A DNA stretch of 64,000 bases from Bacteroidetes bacterium UBA5697 (GTDB taxonomy: Bacteria; Bacteroidota; Bacteroidia; B-17B0; Aurantibacillaceae). The stretch lies in NCBI GenBank assembly GCA_002420145.1, contig DIHL01000021.1:6451-70450 (forward strand). Direction: 5' to 3'. Made by a program: the position numbers and the translations under genes. Positions 52,126 to 61,800 of this stretch are shown piece by piece (within the stretch, counting starts at the first letter, position 1; the number at the start of each line of letters is the position of its first letter). The notes under the pieces were generated by a model, which had not been told where the DNA came from, made no database searches, and saw only the letters and a program-made list of their open reading frames with translations.

Positions 52126-54099
52126 ATGCACAAATTTATATCCATTATATTTTTCTTGTCTCCTCTCTTCTTGTTTAGTCAAAATAGTTCTCAAATAGAT
52201 TCGTTAACGTCTCTTATTGAAAATTCAAAAAACGACACCAATAAAATTAATTTACTTCACCAAATTGTTTCTTTATCTCAGGGTAGCGATCCTGCAAAGG
52301 CCATTGAATTTTCTTTAGAAGAAGTACGACTCAGTTTAATTTTAAAACATAAATTAGAAACAAGTTATGATGACCTCGCTTGGTTATACAAAAACACTGG
52401 CGACTATGTAAAAAGTTTAAATATTTATTTTGAGGCTGAAAAATATGCTCAAAACTTTAAATCTCCAAAAAAAGAAAAAATTTTAGCGGAAATTTATAAT
52501 GGTTTATCGAGCGTTTATAGTAGACTTAATAATTACAATTTAGCTATTTCAACCTCTAATAAAGCTATTGAGTATTACACAAAAGTTAATGATACTTTAG
52601 GTATAGCTATCGCAAACCTTAATTTAGGCATGTATTTATATAATAAAGGTGATTATAAGAATGCTTACTCTAAGTATAAAATTGCGGAGAATGATTTTAT
52701 AAATCATAATGATTCTTTTTATTTACCCAGTTGTTATAATTGTTTAGGAGGTGTTACATACCAACTAAAAAATCATAAAGAAGCGTTAAACTATTATAAT
52801 AAATTTTATGAACTATCTTTGAAAAACAATCCTAATGATTTATATAATATTGCAGTTGCCTTGCAAAATATTGGGCAAGTAAATGCTGAACTAGGAAATT
52901 TTGAAGGTGGGATAACTAATTGTTTAGATGCATCAGATTTATTTATTAAACTAAATGATATAAGAAACCTATATAATACATATGAATCTATCGCAAATTA
53001 TTATACAAAAATCGGTGACTTCAAAACTTCTAATTTATATTATAGTAAATATGTTCACCTAAAGGATTCTATTTTTGATGATGACACTAAAAAAACCATT
53101 CATGAAATGTCAATTAAATACGAATCAGACAAAAAAGAACAGGAAAATCAGGTATTAACCTTAGGGAACAAAAACAAACAACTTACCATTTACTTTGCAT
53201 TGGGCGGTTGCTTTTTATTATTAGGTCTTTTGTTTTTCATATTCAAAGGATATAAAAATAAACAAAAAGCTAATAAAGAATTAGAGATTAAAAATGAAAT
53301 TATTCAGCAACAAAAAACTATTGTTGAAGAACAACATGAAGATATTAAAGACAGTATTAAATATGCGCAACGCATACAAGGTGCTATTTTACCACCAAAA
53401 AACATGTGGAAAAAAATTTTACCAAACTCTTTTTTATTATACATGCCAAAAGATATTTTAAGTGGGGATTTTTATTGGGTAGAAGAAACTAAAGATTACG
53501 TTTATGTGGCAGCAGCAGATTGTACTGGGCATGGTGTTCCTGGCGCTTTAATTTCTATTGTCAATTTTAATTTATTAAATAAAGCTGTTTTAGAGAAAGA
53601 CCTTGTTACACCTTCAGAAATATTAGACGCCGTTAATATTTGGCTAACAGAAAGTCTTCATCAAACTTATGGCGAAAGTGCTGTGAGAGATGGAATGGAT
53701 GTGGCTTTAATTGCTATTCACAAACACTCTAACGAAGTATTATTTGCTGGGGCCAATAATCCCATTTATCATATTAGCAATGGGGAGCTTCACCAAATAA
53801 AAGGAGATAAATTTCCTGTAGGTGCTTTTATTGAAGATAAAATTCAAAAATTTACAACTAAACGTTTTACAGTTGAAAAAGGAGATAGTATTTACTTATT
53901 TTCTGATGGTTATGCCGATCAATTTGGTGGACCAAAGGGGAAAAAATACAAATACGCTCAGTTCCAAGAAAAATTAAAAACAATACAAAACTTTCCACTT
54001 ACTCAACAGCATGAAATTATGCGTAAAGAATTTTTAGACTGGAAAGGTTCTCACGAACAAGTAGATGACGTTTTGTTAGTTGGCATTAAAATAGCCTAA
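52126..54099 (+). CDS. TPR-containing SpoIIE-type serine phosphatase
   Basis: 657 residues. Signal peptide MHKFISIIFFLSPLFLFSQ; TPR helices at about 60-320 (YNGLSSVYSRLNNYNLAISTSNKAIEYY, in parts); membrane helix at about 345-367 (YFALGGCFLLLGLLFFIF); a coiled segment; SpoIIE/PP2C-like domain from about 425 (KDSIKYAQRIQGAILPPK, DILSGDFYWVEET, ADCTGHGVPGALIS, LFSDGYADQFGG). Metal-binding Asp are present. It probably dephosphorylates an anti-anti-sigma factor or STAS protein in response to an envelope signal. Its 3' end overlaps the glycosyltransferase on the other strand by 4 bp. Confidence 0.93.
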   Translation: MHKFISIIFFLSPLFLFSQNSSQIDSLTSLIENSKNDTNKINLLHQIVSLSQGSDPAKAIEFSLEEVRLSLILKHKLETSYDDLAWLYKNTGDYVKSLNIYFEAEKYAQNFKSPKKEKILAEIYNGLSSVYSRLNNYNLAISTSNKAIEYYTKVNDTLGIAIANLNLGMYLYNKGDYKNAYSKYKIAENDFINHNDSFYLPSCYNCLGGVTYQLKNHKEALNYYNKFYELSLKNNPNDLYNIAVALQNIGQVNAELGNFEGGITNCLDASDLFIKLNDIRNLYNTYESIANYYTKIGDFKTSNLYYSKYVHLKDSIFDDDTKKTIHEMSIKYESDKKEQENQVLTLGNKNKQLTIYFALGGCFLLLGLLFFIFKGYKNKQKANKELEIKNEIIQQQKTIVEEQHEDIKDSIKYAQRIQGAILPPKNMWKKILPNSFLLYMPKDILSGDFYWVEETKDYVYVAAADCTGHGVPGALISIVNFNLLNKAVLEKDLVTPSEILDAVNIWLTESLHQTYGESAVRDGMDVALIAIHKHSNEVLFAGANNPIYHISNGELHQIKGDKFPVGAFIEDKIQKFTTKRFTVEKGDSIYLFSDGYADQFGGPKGKKYKYAQFQEKLKTIQNFPLTQQHEIMRKEFLDWKGSHEQVDDVLLVGIKIA

Positions 54100-55271
54100 A
54101 CATTGCGTTTGGGAGGCTCCCAAGCACTTTCATTGGTGGCTGAAATAAATTTTATATAACCAATCAATAAAGCAAAATTCATTAAAATAAAATGACCTAA
54201 TGAATTTACTAAAGGTAATTTAATGTTTACTTTCTCTAAGTAGATAGTTAATGCTGGCAATACTATCAACAAGCTATACCCCAAGCTTACAAGAATAAAA
54301 AAAGAGAAATAAAAACTCACTGCATACGATAAAAAGAAAGAAAACACTAAAGCAAAAGGCGTAAACCAACGCAATACTTTGTGAGAGAAAAAAGCAAAAC
54401 CAAAACCTTGATGAATAGGAAACAATAAATGTTTGTAAAATTTTAAGTTTCTAAAATTACCTAATGAAATTCTTATTTTTCGTTTAAACTCTATCATCGG
54501 AGCATCGTTCACATCTTCATAACAAACTGCTTCGGGCTCAAATAACACTTTTCCTTTTTTCTCAATCACATCTAGAGTGATAAAAAAATCATCCATTAAA
54601 AAACCATCAGGTACTTTCACAAAACTAGATTTTAAAATAGCATAACAGCCTCCTTCTACTCCCACACAAAAACCATATTTTAAACTCTCGTGATATTTTA
54701 ATTGATTTTCGAAATTCATGTAAAAAATTTCTTGATCAGAAATACCTTGATTTTTAGGGGAGAATTTTAAAATATTTCCACACACCATTTTTGCATCCTT
54801 CGCAATTAAATTATACACTAAAGCTTTTAAAGTCAAGGGCTCAAAAAACACATTGGCATCCGTAAACACTAAATGTTCTGTAGATGTCATATCTACTAAT
54901 TCATTAATAATTTTTAGTTTACCGTTACGAGTTTCTTTTTTTATTAATGTGATGTTTGAATTTTGAGCAACAAACTCTTCAATAATTTGATGCGTTTGAT
55001 CAGTTGAATTATCGGAACCTATTAAAATTTGTAATTTATCTTTTGGATAATCTGAATTTAAAAGTGATTCTAACTTTCTTCTGATGACTTTTTCTTCGTT
55101 AAATACAGAAAACACAATCGTTACAGAAGGCCATTCGGTAATTGACGAATAATTGTTTTTTGAACGAATAATATTCATGACTGATAATTTCATATACCAT
55201 GGAAAAATCACATAGCTGAATATTGGCACCAATAAACACAACAAAAAAAGTATCAGAAAAAAATAACCCAT
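54096..55271 (-). CDS. Family 2 membrane glycosyltransferase
   Basis: 391 residues. N-terminal membrane helix (FFLILFLLCLLVPIFSYVIF), GT-A catalytic part (SVTIVFSVFNEEKVI, LIGSDNSTDQT, FTDANVFFEP, DDFFITLDV), and two or three C-terminal membrane helices (FSFFLSYAVSFYFSFFILVSLGYSLLIV, in parts). This is the plan of processive or polyprenol-type GT2 enzymes that make exopolysaccharide. It starts 4 bp after mqnE stop on the same strand. Confidence 0.92.
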   Translation of the reverse strand: MGYFFLILFLLCLLVPIFSYVIFPWYMKLSVMNIIRSKNNYSSITEWPSVTIVFSVFNEEKVIRRKLESLLNSDYPKDKLQILIGSDNSTDQTHQIIEEFVAQNSNITLIKKETRNGKLKIINELVDMTSTEHLVFTDANVFFEPLTLKALVYNLIAKDAKMVCGNILKFSPKNQGISDQEIFYMNFENQLKYHESLKYGFCVGVEGGCYAILKSSFVKVPDGFLMDDFFITLDVIEKKGKVLFEPEAVCYEDVNDAPMIEFKRKIRISLGNFRNLKFYKHLLFPIHQGFGFAFFSHKVLRWFTPFALVFSFFLSYAVSFYFSFFILVSLGYSLLIVLPALTIYLEKVNIKLPLVNSLGHFILMNFALLIGYIKFISATNESAWEPPKRNV

Positions 55272-55274
55272 TTC

Positions 55275-56444
55275 TTATAACGTATTCTCGACTTCGCTCG
55301 AACTGACAGAAGAATAATCCTTAACGATATTGTATAAAGTATCTCTTTCTACCGGTGTACGTTTCACTTGAGTAATTAAATCAACTAATTCCTGAGTAGT
55401 TAGTTTTGGATTTTGTTCCTCAGCACCAGCCATACTATAAATTTTTGTTGTATCATCAATGGTTCCATCCATATCATCTACTCCAAAATTTAAAGACAAT
55501 TGAGCAGTGCTTCTTCCAATCATTGCCCAATAAGCTTTTATATGATCAAAATTATCTAAGTAAATTCTGCTAATGGCATAATTTCTTAAATCTTCTATCA
55601 CACTTACTTCAGGCACATCCGACATATCATTATTTCCATTTCTAAATTTCAAAGGAATGAACGCATTAAAGCCTTTTGTTTTATCTTGTAACTGACGTAA
55701 TCTTTCTAAATGATCTACACGATGTGCGAACGTTTCTATGTGTCCGTACAACATCGTCGCATTTGATTGCATTCCCATGCCATGCCAAATTTCATGAATG
55801 CTTAACCATTCTTCGGCACTACATTTTCCACCAGCAATTTTATCTCTAATTTCTTTATCAAAAATTTCGGCGCCACCACCAGGCATCGAATCTAAGCCTG
55901 ACTCTTTCAATAACTTCATACCTTCTTCGTAAGTTACTTTAGCTTTTTTAAAGATATAATGACATTCTACTGGGGTTAATGCTTTTACATGCAAATCAGG
56001 ACGATGAGTCTTAATTGCTTTGAATAAAGACGTATAAAAAGTTAAATCTTGTTTTGGAATAACACCACCTGTAATATGAACTTCGGTAACATGTTGTCCA
56101 TCATATTTTTTAATCAAGTCCATCATTTGCTCAATGGATAATTCCCAACCTTCTTCGCGTTGTTTTATTAAACGAGAATAAGCACAAAACGAGCACGTGT
56201 AAACACAAATATTTGTTGGTTCAACATGAAAGTTGCGATTAAAAAAAACAAAATTCTTGTTCTTTTTTTCTCTTACATAATTAGCTAAAGTGCCTAAATA
56301 AGAAAGATTAGCATGCTCATATAAATAAACACCTTCATCAAAGGTAATACGTTCGCCTTTAAATACTTTTTTAGCAATGTTTTTTAATTCATTACTTAAT
56401 TGAGAAGATTGTAATATTAATTGTTCAGGGTTTTCTAAAATCAT
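55275..56444 (-). CDS. mqnE: Aminofutalosine synthase MqnE
   Basis: 389 residues. Radical SAM cluster C80, C84, C87 in NICVYTCSFCAYS. Family blocks HITGGVIPKQDLTFY, LDSMPGGGAEIF, GHIETFAHRVDHL and FNAFIPLKFRN. It makes aminofutalosine in the futalosine route to menaquinone. The last residues (VSSSEVENTL) are encoded by a TTCGAGCGAA-family repeat (55285-55308), so the natural C-terminus has been replaced or extended. Other mqn genes are not in the window. Confidence 0.94.
   Translation of the reverse strand: MILENPEQLILQSSQLSNELKNIAKKVFKGERITFDEGVYLYEHANLSYLGTLANYVREKKNKNFVFFNRNFHVEPTNICVYTCSFCAYSRLIKQREEGWELSIEQMMDLIKKYDGQHVTEVHITGGVIPKQDLTFYTSLFKAIKTHRPDLHVKALTPVECHYIFKKAKVTYEEGMKLLKESGLDSMPGGGAEIFDKEIRDKIAGGKCSAEEWLSIHEIWHGMGMQSNATMLYGHIETFAHRVDHLERLRQLQDKTKGFNAFIPLKFRNGNNDMSDVPEVSVIEDLRNYAISRIYLDNFDHIKAYWAMIGRSTAQLSLNFGVDDMDGTIDDTTKIYSMAGAEEQNPKLTTQELVDLITQVKRTPVERDTLYNIVKDYSSVSSSEVENTL
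55285..55308. repeat. TTCGAGCGAA-family repeat inside the mqnE 3' end
   Basis: TTCTCGACTTCGCTCGAACT-type copy lying in frame at the end of mqnE. Confidence 0.85.
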
Positions 56445-56476
56445 GGAGTAAAGTTACAATTATTAAAATTTATCTT

Positions 56477-57487
56477 CTAATAATTAGCTTTTTTTCCTAT
56501 TCTATTATAATAATCAACAATTGGTTTATACGGACCGTATTTATGTTGAGATTCAGAAAATGAATCCAAATATGGGCCTTTATCATAATCAATAGGCTTA
56601 TGGCTTAAGCTTGGGTAATCACTATCCGTAACAGGAACAGGTCTTTTATGAATCGTATCATTATTTATAAATGCCACCACATCATAGGCTTCTTCAATGG
56701 TTAATTTAGGATTATTGTACGTAGCAATTTTGTTTGGCATATTGGCATAAACAAAAGGTGCCATTTTAATTAAGCGATGAACACTGCTACCCGATTGGTA
56801 ACTTTTGTCGCCCCATAACGGGGGATATTCATAACATACATTATCAGCTCTCATTTTCCCTTCTCCATTAGCTCCATGGCAAACTAAACATTCTCTTTTA
56901 TACACTTCCTCGCCTTTTTTAGGATCTGCTGCCCTTGTGGGAAAATCTATTTTAATAGGGCCATCGCCTGCAACATGACCATTTACTGGAACATTTTCAC
57001 CTAACCATTTCATGTAAGAGATAATCGCAATCATTTCTTTACTATCAAGTGGTAAATGCTTTCCAATATGAGGTCTTTCAATACAATTATTTACTCTATC
57101 TGATAGTGACAAAATTTTGTTTTCTCGTGCGCGATATTGAGGATACCTAGCATGTGTACTATAAAAATTTAAGGCGTATGGTTTTGTTCCAGCATCTAAA
57201 TGACAATTGGTACAATTCATTTTATTACCTAAAAACTTGCCAACTTTTCCTTCTGGTCCAATATAATATGCTGTATTAATAATTAATTCTCTTCCATATC
57301 TTACAATATCTCCAAACTCATCATGAGGAATAGTACTAGTATCTGGTGCAATCCAAAGAGTTGTTTTAAAAACACTATCTTTTGAATTATTTATCACTAA
57401 ATTGTTATTTTCTTTTATATACTCTGAATCATTGCATGAAAAAAATAAAGAAAAAGGAACAAGAATACATATTTTTTGAATCATCAT
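56477..57487 (-). CDS. Dihaem c-type cytochrome, TsdA-like thiosulfate dehydrogenase
   Basis: 336 residues. Lipobox in LFFSCND (Cys 18). Two haem sites: C92-C95-H96 (NCTNCHLDAG) and C200-C203-H204 (CLVCHGANGEG). The segment LSDRVNNCIERPHIGK is a TsdA-like block; its Cys (C135) matches the Cys that serves as an axial haem ligand in TsdA. It would join two thiosulfates to tetrathionate, or act in reverse. The lipid anchor points to a periplasmic membrane-bound form. Activity is inferred from the motifs. Confidence 0.82.
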   Translation of the reverse strand: MMIQKICILVPFSLFFSCNDSEYIKENNNLVINNSKDSVFKTTLWIAPDTSTIPHDEFGDIVRYGRELIINTAYYIGPEGKVGKFLGNKMNCTNCHLDAGTKPYALNFYSTHARYPQYRARENKILSLSDRVNNCIERPHIGKHLPLDSKEMIAIISYMKWLGENVPVNGHVAGDGPIKIDFPTRAADPKKGEEVYKRECLVCHGANGEGKMRADNVCYEYPPLWGDKSYQSGSSVHRLIKMAPFVYANMPNKIATYNNPKLTIEEAYDVVAFINNDTIHKRPVPVTDSDYPSLSHKPIDYDKGPYLDSFSESQHKYGPYKPIVDYYNRIGKKANY

Positions 57488-57560
57488 CTTATTATTAAGT
57501 ATATCAAATTTGATACAAAAAAAATTCTAAAACAAGAATAAAAATTAATCAAAACTGTAA

Positions 57561-57593
57561 AAAAAAAGTCCTGCTTTTTCGCAGGACTTTTTT
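57561..57593. terminator. Bidirectional terminator-like hairpin
   Basis: AAAAAAAGTCCTGC / GCAGGACTTTTTT stem (57561-57574 and 57581-57593) between the T9SS cargo gene and the cytochrome gene; both are on minus, so it ends the cargo transcript. Confidence 0.88.
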
Positions 57594-57609
57594 AAAGAAG
57601 AAAAAAATA

Positions 57610-58593
57610 TTATTTGTTTAATACTACTTTTTTAACTGATTTTTCTTTACCATTTGTAATAGTTACAAAGTAAACACCATTATTATTATTAGACAAATCA
57701 ACTGAAATAGATTCAGAAGGTGTGAAGTTTTTGTTAGTTACAATTTGTCCGATAGCATTAGTAATTGTTACATTAACATCATTATTTGATTTTAATGTAA
57801 TATTAAAAATACCATTAGAAGGATTTGGACTGATAGTAGCAAAATTAATTGCTAAATCTTTAACACCAGTAATAATTTCAGCGGTAACAATTGGAAAAAT
57901 AGCTAAATCTGTAGAAGTGAATCCCCAACCAGCTGGAGAAGCAGTTGTAAATGATTGCCAAGAGTTATCTCCTAATTGTTCATTAGATCCATTTACTGTG
58001 TTCGCAGAACATCCATCATGAGTTTGAGCAACAATAACAGTATCTCCAGTTGCAGCATTAGTTGTAGAAAAATCTAAGGCAACGTGAAAAACAGTTGAAG
58101 TTAAATTAACTGCAGATGCAAATGCAAATGTTGTGTAAGTTGCAGTATTAACTGAAGATAAAAGAACTGGAATACTTGTACCTAATAAAGTACCAGGTAA
58201 ACCAGATGCATCAGCATAAACCTTAGCTGTTACACTTCCTGTTCCAGTAACATAAGGAATAATCATTGCTACGCCACTACAAGTTGCAGGTAAACCTAAA
58301 GTATAAGTAGCTAAATCATATTTTTGAGATTTAGCTTTATCTCCATAAGCATTTGTTCCAGCAACATATCCATCAGCGCCAGCACCGTAAGTAGTTACTG
58401 TACATCCTGAAGTTGCTCCAAAAGAAGCTGGTTGTAAAGCTGTAGTTGTAGGGGTAACAGCACTATTAAGAACTGAAGGATTAAGTGCAGAAATTGATAC
58501 ATTTCTTGTTTCAGCTGTTTTATTAGCTTTTCCTTGTGCATTAGCAGTAATAGTTAACGCTAATAAACCAATAATTGAGTAAATTTTTTTCAT
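57610..58593 (-). CDS. Secreted T9SS cargo protein
   Basis: 327 residues from ATG at 58593; the frame reaches 58623, but MKKIYSIIGLLALTITANAQ is the signal peptide. The middle (about 70-235) is a beta-rich domain rich in T/A. The C-terminal 75 residues are a type A sorting domain (ISPNPSNGIFNITL, VTITNAIGQIV, GVYFVTITNGKEKSVKKVVLNK in parts). The protein is exported by the type IX system and anchored or released at the surface. Cargo function unknown. Confidence 0.9.
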   Translation of the reverse strand: MKKIYSIIGLLALTITANAQGKANKTAETRNVSISALNPSVLNSAVTPTTTALQPASFGATSGCTVTTYGAGADGYVAGTNAYGDKAKSQKYDLATYTLGLPATCSGVAMIIPYVTGTGSVTAKVYADASGLPGTLLGTSIPVLLSSVNTATYTTFAFASAVNLTSTVFHVALDFSTTNAATGDTVIVAQTHDGCSANTVNGSNEQLGDNSWQSFTTASPAGWGFTSTDLAIFPIVTAEIITGVKDLAINFATISPNPSNGIFNITLKSNNDVNVTITNAIGQIVTNKNFTPSESISVDLSNNNNGVYFVTITNGKEKSVKKVVLNK

Positions 58594-58825
58594 ATAGTTT
58601 TTTATAATTTTGAGTTTCCACAAATCTAATGTTTTTATCTTAAAAAACTTTAATTACAGAATTTATACATTTTCTATAGTGCAAAATTCTTTAGCTTAAT
58701 ACTTTTAGTTATTTATTGTGGAAAAAATAGTTTTTTTACATCTATATACTAAAATATTTAGGTATATTTAGGTATATTTGACATTGAATCTGAATCAAAT
58801 TAGACATATCTTTCATACAAGTGGT

Positions 58826-61800
58826 ATGCGTTTAAGCTATTTATTCTTGTTTTTAGCAATTTTCTATTGCTCAGATTCTTATTCCCAAATAAAAAACGAA
58901 GACGATTTAAAAAAACAAGCCGAAAAACATTTTGAAGATGAAGATTATAATTTAGCCTATAAACTCTACGCACAATTAGTATCCTTATACCCAAAAGATC
59001 CTGAATATAATTACAGATTAGGTGTTTGTATGCTTTATACAGAACCTGACAAAAAGAAGCCTTACTCCTATTTACAAATTGCCACTAAAAATCCTGCAAC
59101 TGCTCCAAAAGACGCCTTATTTTATCTAGCCAAAACCTATCACATCAATTATCGATTTGATGAAGCAATAAAATTATATACAGATTATAAAAAAATAGGT
59201 AGCTCTTCTTCTATCAAAAAATTAGAAGTTGATAGAGAAATACAAGCTTGTAAAAATGGTAAACGATTATTATCGAATTTATCAGATTTAGTAATCATCA
59301 GCAAAAAACAATTAAACGAAGCAGATTACTATAGAGGCTACGACGTGAAAGAAATTGGTGGAAAATTATTAGTAAAACCCGACGATTATAAAACAGGTTA
59401 TGATAAAAAGAAAAAAGACAAATCCGTTGTATATCTTCCAAAAAGTGGCGAAAGGCTTTATTACTCAAGTTACGGAGAAGGAGGAAGCAATGGAAGAGAT
59501 ATTTATTTTGTAAACAGATTACCTAACGGCAGTTGGAGTAAAGCACAAATATTACCTTCATCTATTAACACAGAATTTGACGAAGACTACCCTTTTTTAC
59601 ATCCTAACGGTAAGACACTTTACTTTAGCTCTAAAGGTCATAACAGCATGGGTGGTTACGATGTATTTAAAACTACATATGATGACGGCACTCAATCTTG
59701 GAGTAAACCAGAAAATTTAGAATTTCCTATCAACTCACCCGACGATGATATTTTATTTGTAACCGACTCTCTTGAAAAAACAGCTTTCTTTAGTACTGGT
59801 AGATACAGCCCCTATGGAAAACTAGATGTTCTAAAAGTAAACACCGAACGTCGACCAATGAACTCTGCAGTGATTAAAGGAACTGTAGTTAAAGAAGATG
59901 CAAATCAGAGTTTGAAATCAAAAATTACAGTTAAGAATATGGCCAATGGAGAAATTGTTGGCACATTTCAAGCAGCAGATAATGGCGATTACAATATGGA
60001 ATTACCTAACGGTGGAAAATTCTTATTCACTGTTGAAACGCCTGGAATTAATACACAATCAGATGCCGTTAATATTCCAGTGGCTTATACATTAAAACCG
60101 TATAAACAAATGATTGCTTATGAAAATAAAATTCTAAAAATCACGAATTATTTTGATGGAAAAGTAGATGATGAAAACTACGCCATGATGATAGATTTTA
60201 TTGAGAAAAAAGCTAAACTAGAGGTTAATGAAATGGAACCTTACAACAATAGCTTAATAAAGGATCCTAAAAATCAAAATGCGAATAACAACGAAAATAA
60301 TTTAAATTCTGTTTCCACTAATAATCCAACAGCTCAAGGCAATGATGGAAACACTGTAAAAAACAACACTAACAAAAATGTTACAAACGAGCAATTATTA
60401 GAGATAGCTAAATCAGATGCCAAAGAAGCTAGCGACGAGGCTGCAAAATTAAAACAAGAAGCTCAAGATGCTTTTGGATTAGCTACTCAAAAAACAGCAG
60501 AGTCGGTTGAGAAACAAAAGGCTGCTGACGAAGCTTTAGCAAATGCAAATTCTATTTCGGATGTTGTGAAAAAGAATGAAGAATTAACAAAAGCTAATCA
60601 ATTAAAAGAAGAAGCTAAAATAGCCACTAGTGTTGCTAATACCGCTACCAACATGGCTAAAAAACTAGAAGTGGATGCTAGTATACAACAAAAAGAAGCT
60701 GATTTAACCAACCAATACATTAGTCAGTTAGAAGCTGTGACTAAAAACAAAAACAATAAAGAAGCTTTAACTAAGCTTGAAGAAATTCAAAAGGAATTAG
60801 ATAATATATCGAAACAAAAAAATCAATCAGATGAGTTATTTACTTCTTTAAAAGCAGAATCAGAATTAAAACAACAAGAACTAGTCAATACACAAAAGAA
60901 AAACAGTTCTATTTCTAACGAAATCAATGCCATTAAAAATGAAACTGAAACTTTAGAAAAAGATTTAGCAAACGAAACCGATAAATCAATTAAAGAAAAT
61001 ATATCGGCTCAAATTAGAGAACTAAACAACGAAATTGAAATTAAGAATAAAGAGATTACTGCCAATAACCAAAAAATTAATACTCTACAAAATGAAGTAG
61101 ACGGTGTTAACCAAGAATTATTAGTAGCTGCTAAAATTTTAAATGAATCTACGGAAGGCATTAACGTTAAAAACAACAATATTGTTTATGACGAGAATAA
61201 CAACAATAACGAAGTTTCCACTAATAACAACAATGCTAGCACTTTATCATACGAAGGCATTACTAATAAATACAGTGATAAAGTAAACTCTCCTGTTGAC
61301 AAAACAAATAAAGAAAGCATCACTCAACAAAATGAAGTTTACAAAAACTACAACAAAGAAATTAGCGACTTAATTGCCCTAAATAAAAATGAAGTATCAA
61401 AAACAAAAGATGCGACTCAGAAAAAGAAATTAAACGAGGAAATAAAACAATTAGAAAAACAGAAAACAGAAAACGACAAAGCTATTGCTTTAAATAATAC
61501 AACAATCAAACAATTAGACGCTTCCATAGCGAACAACAACAACGAATCTAATACAACTATTGTTTCTAATGAAACATCGAATAACAACAATGCTAATGCA
61601 ACTAATACAGCTACTACAAATGCTGTTTCAAATAACAATGCTAATGAAGTAACAAATAATAATGTTGCTGTAACTAATGCAACCGAAAACAACAATACAT
61701 CAATTACCAATAATGTTATTTCAAATAATACTGAAACAAACAAAAACCAAGACCCAACTGTTACCAATAACATTGCAAGCGACAACACACCAATAAAAAC

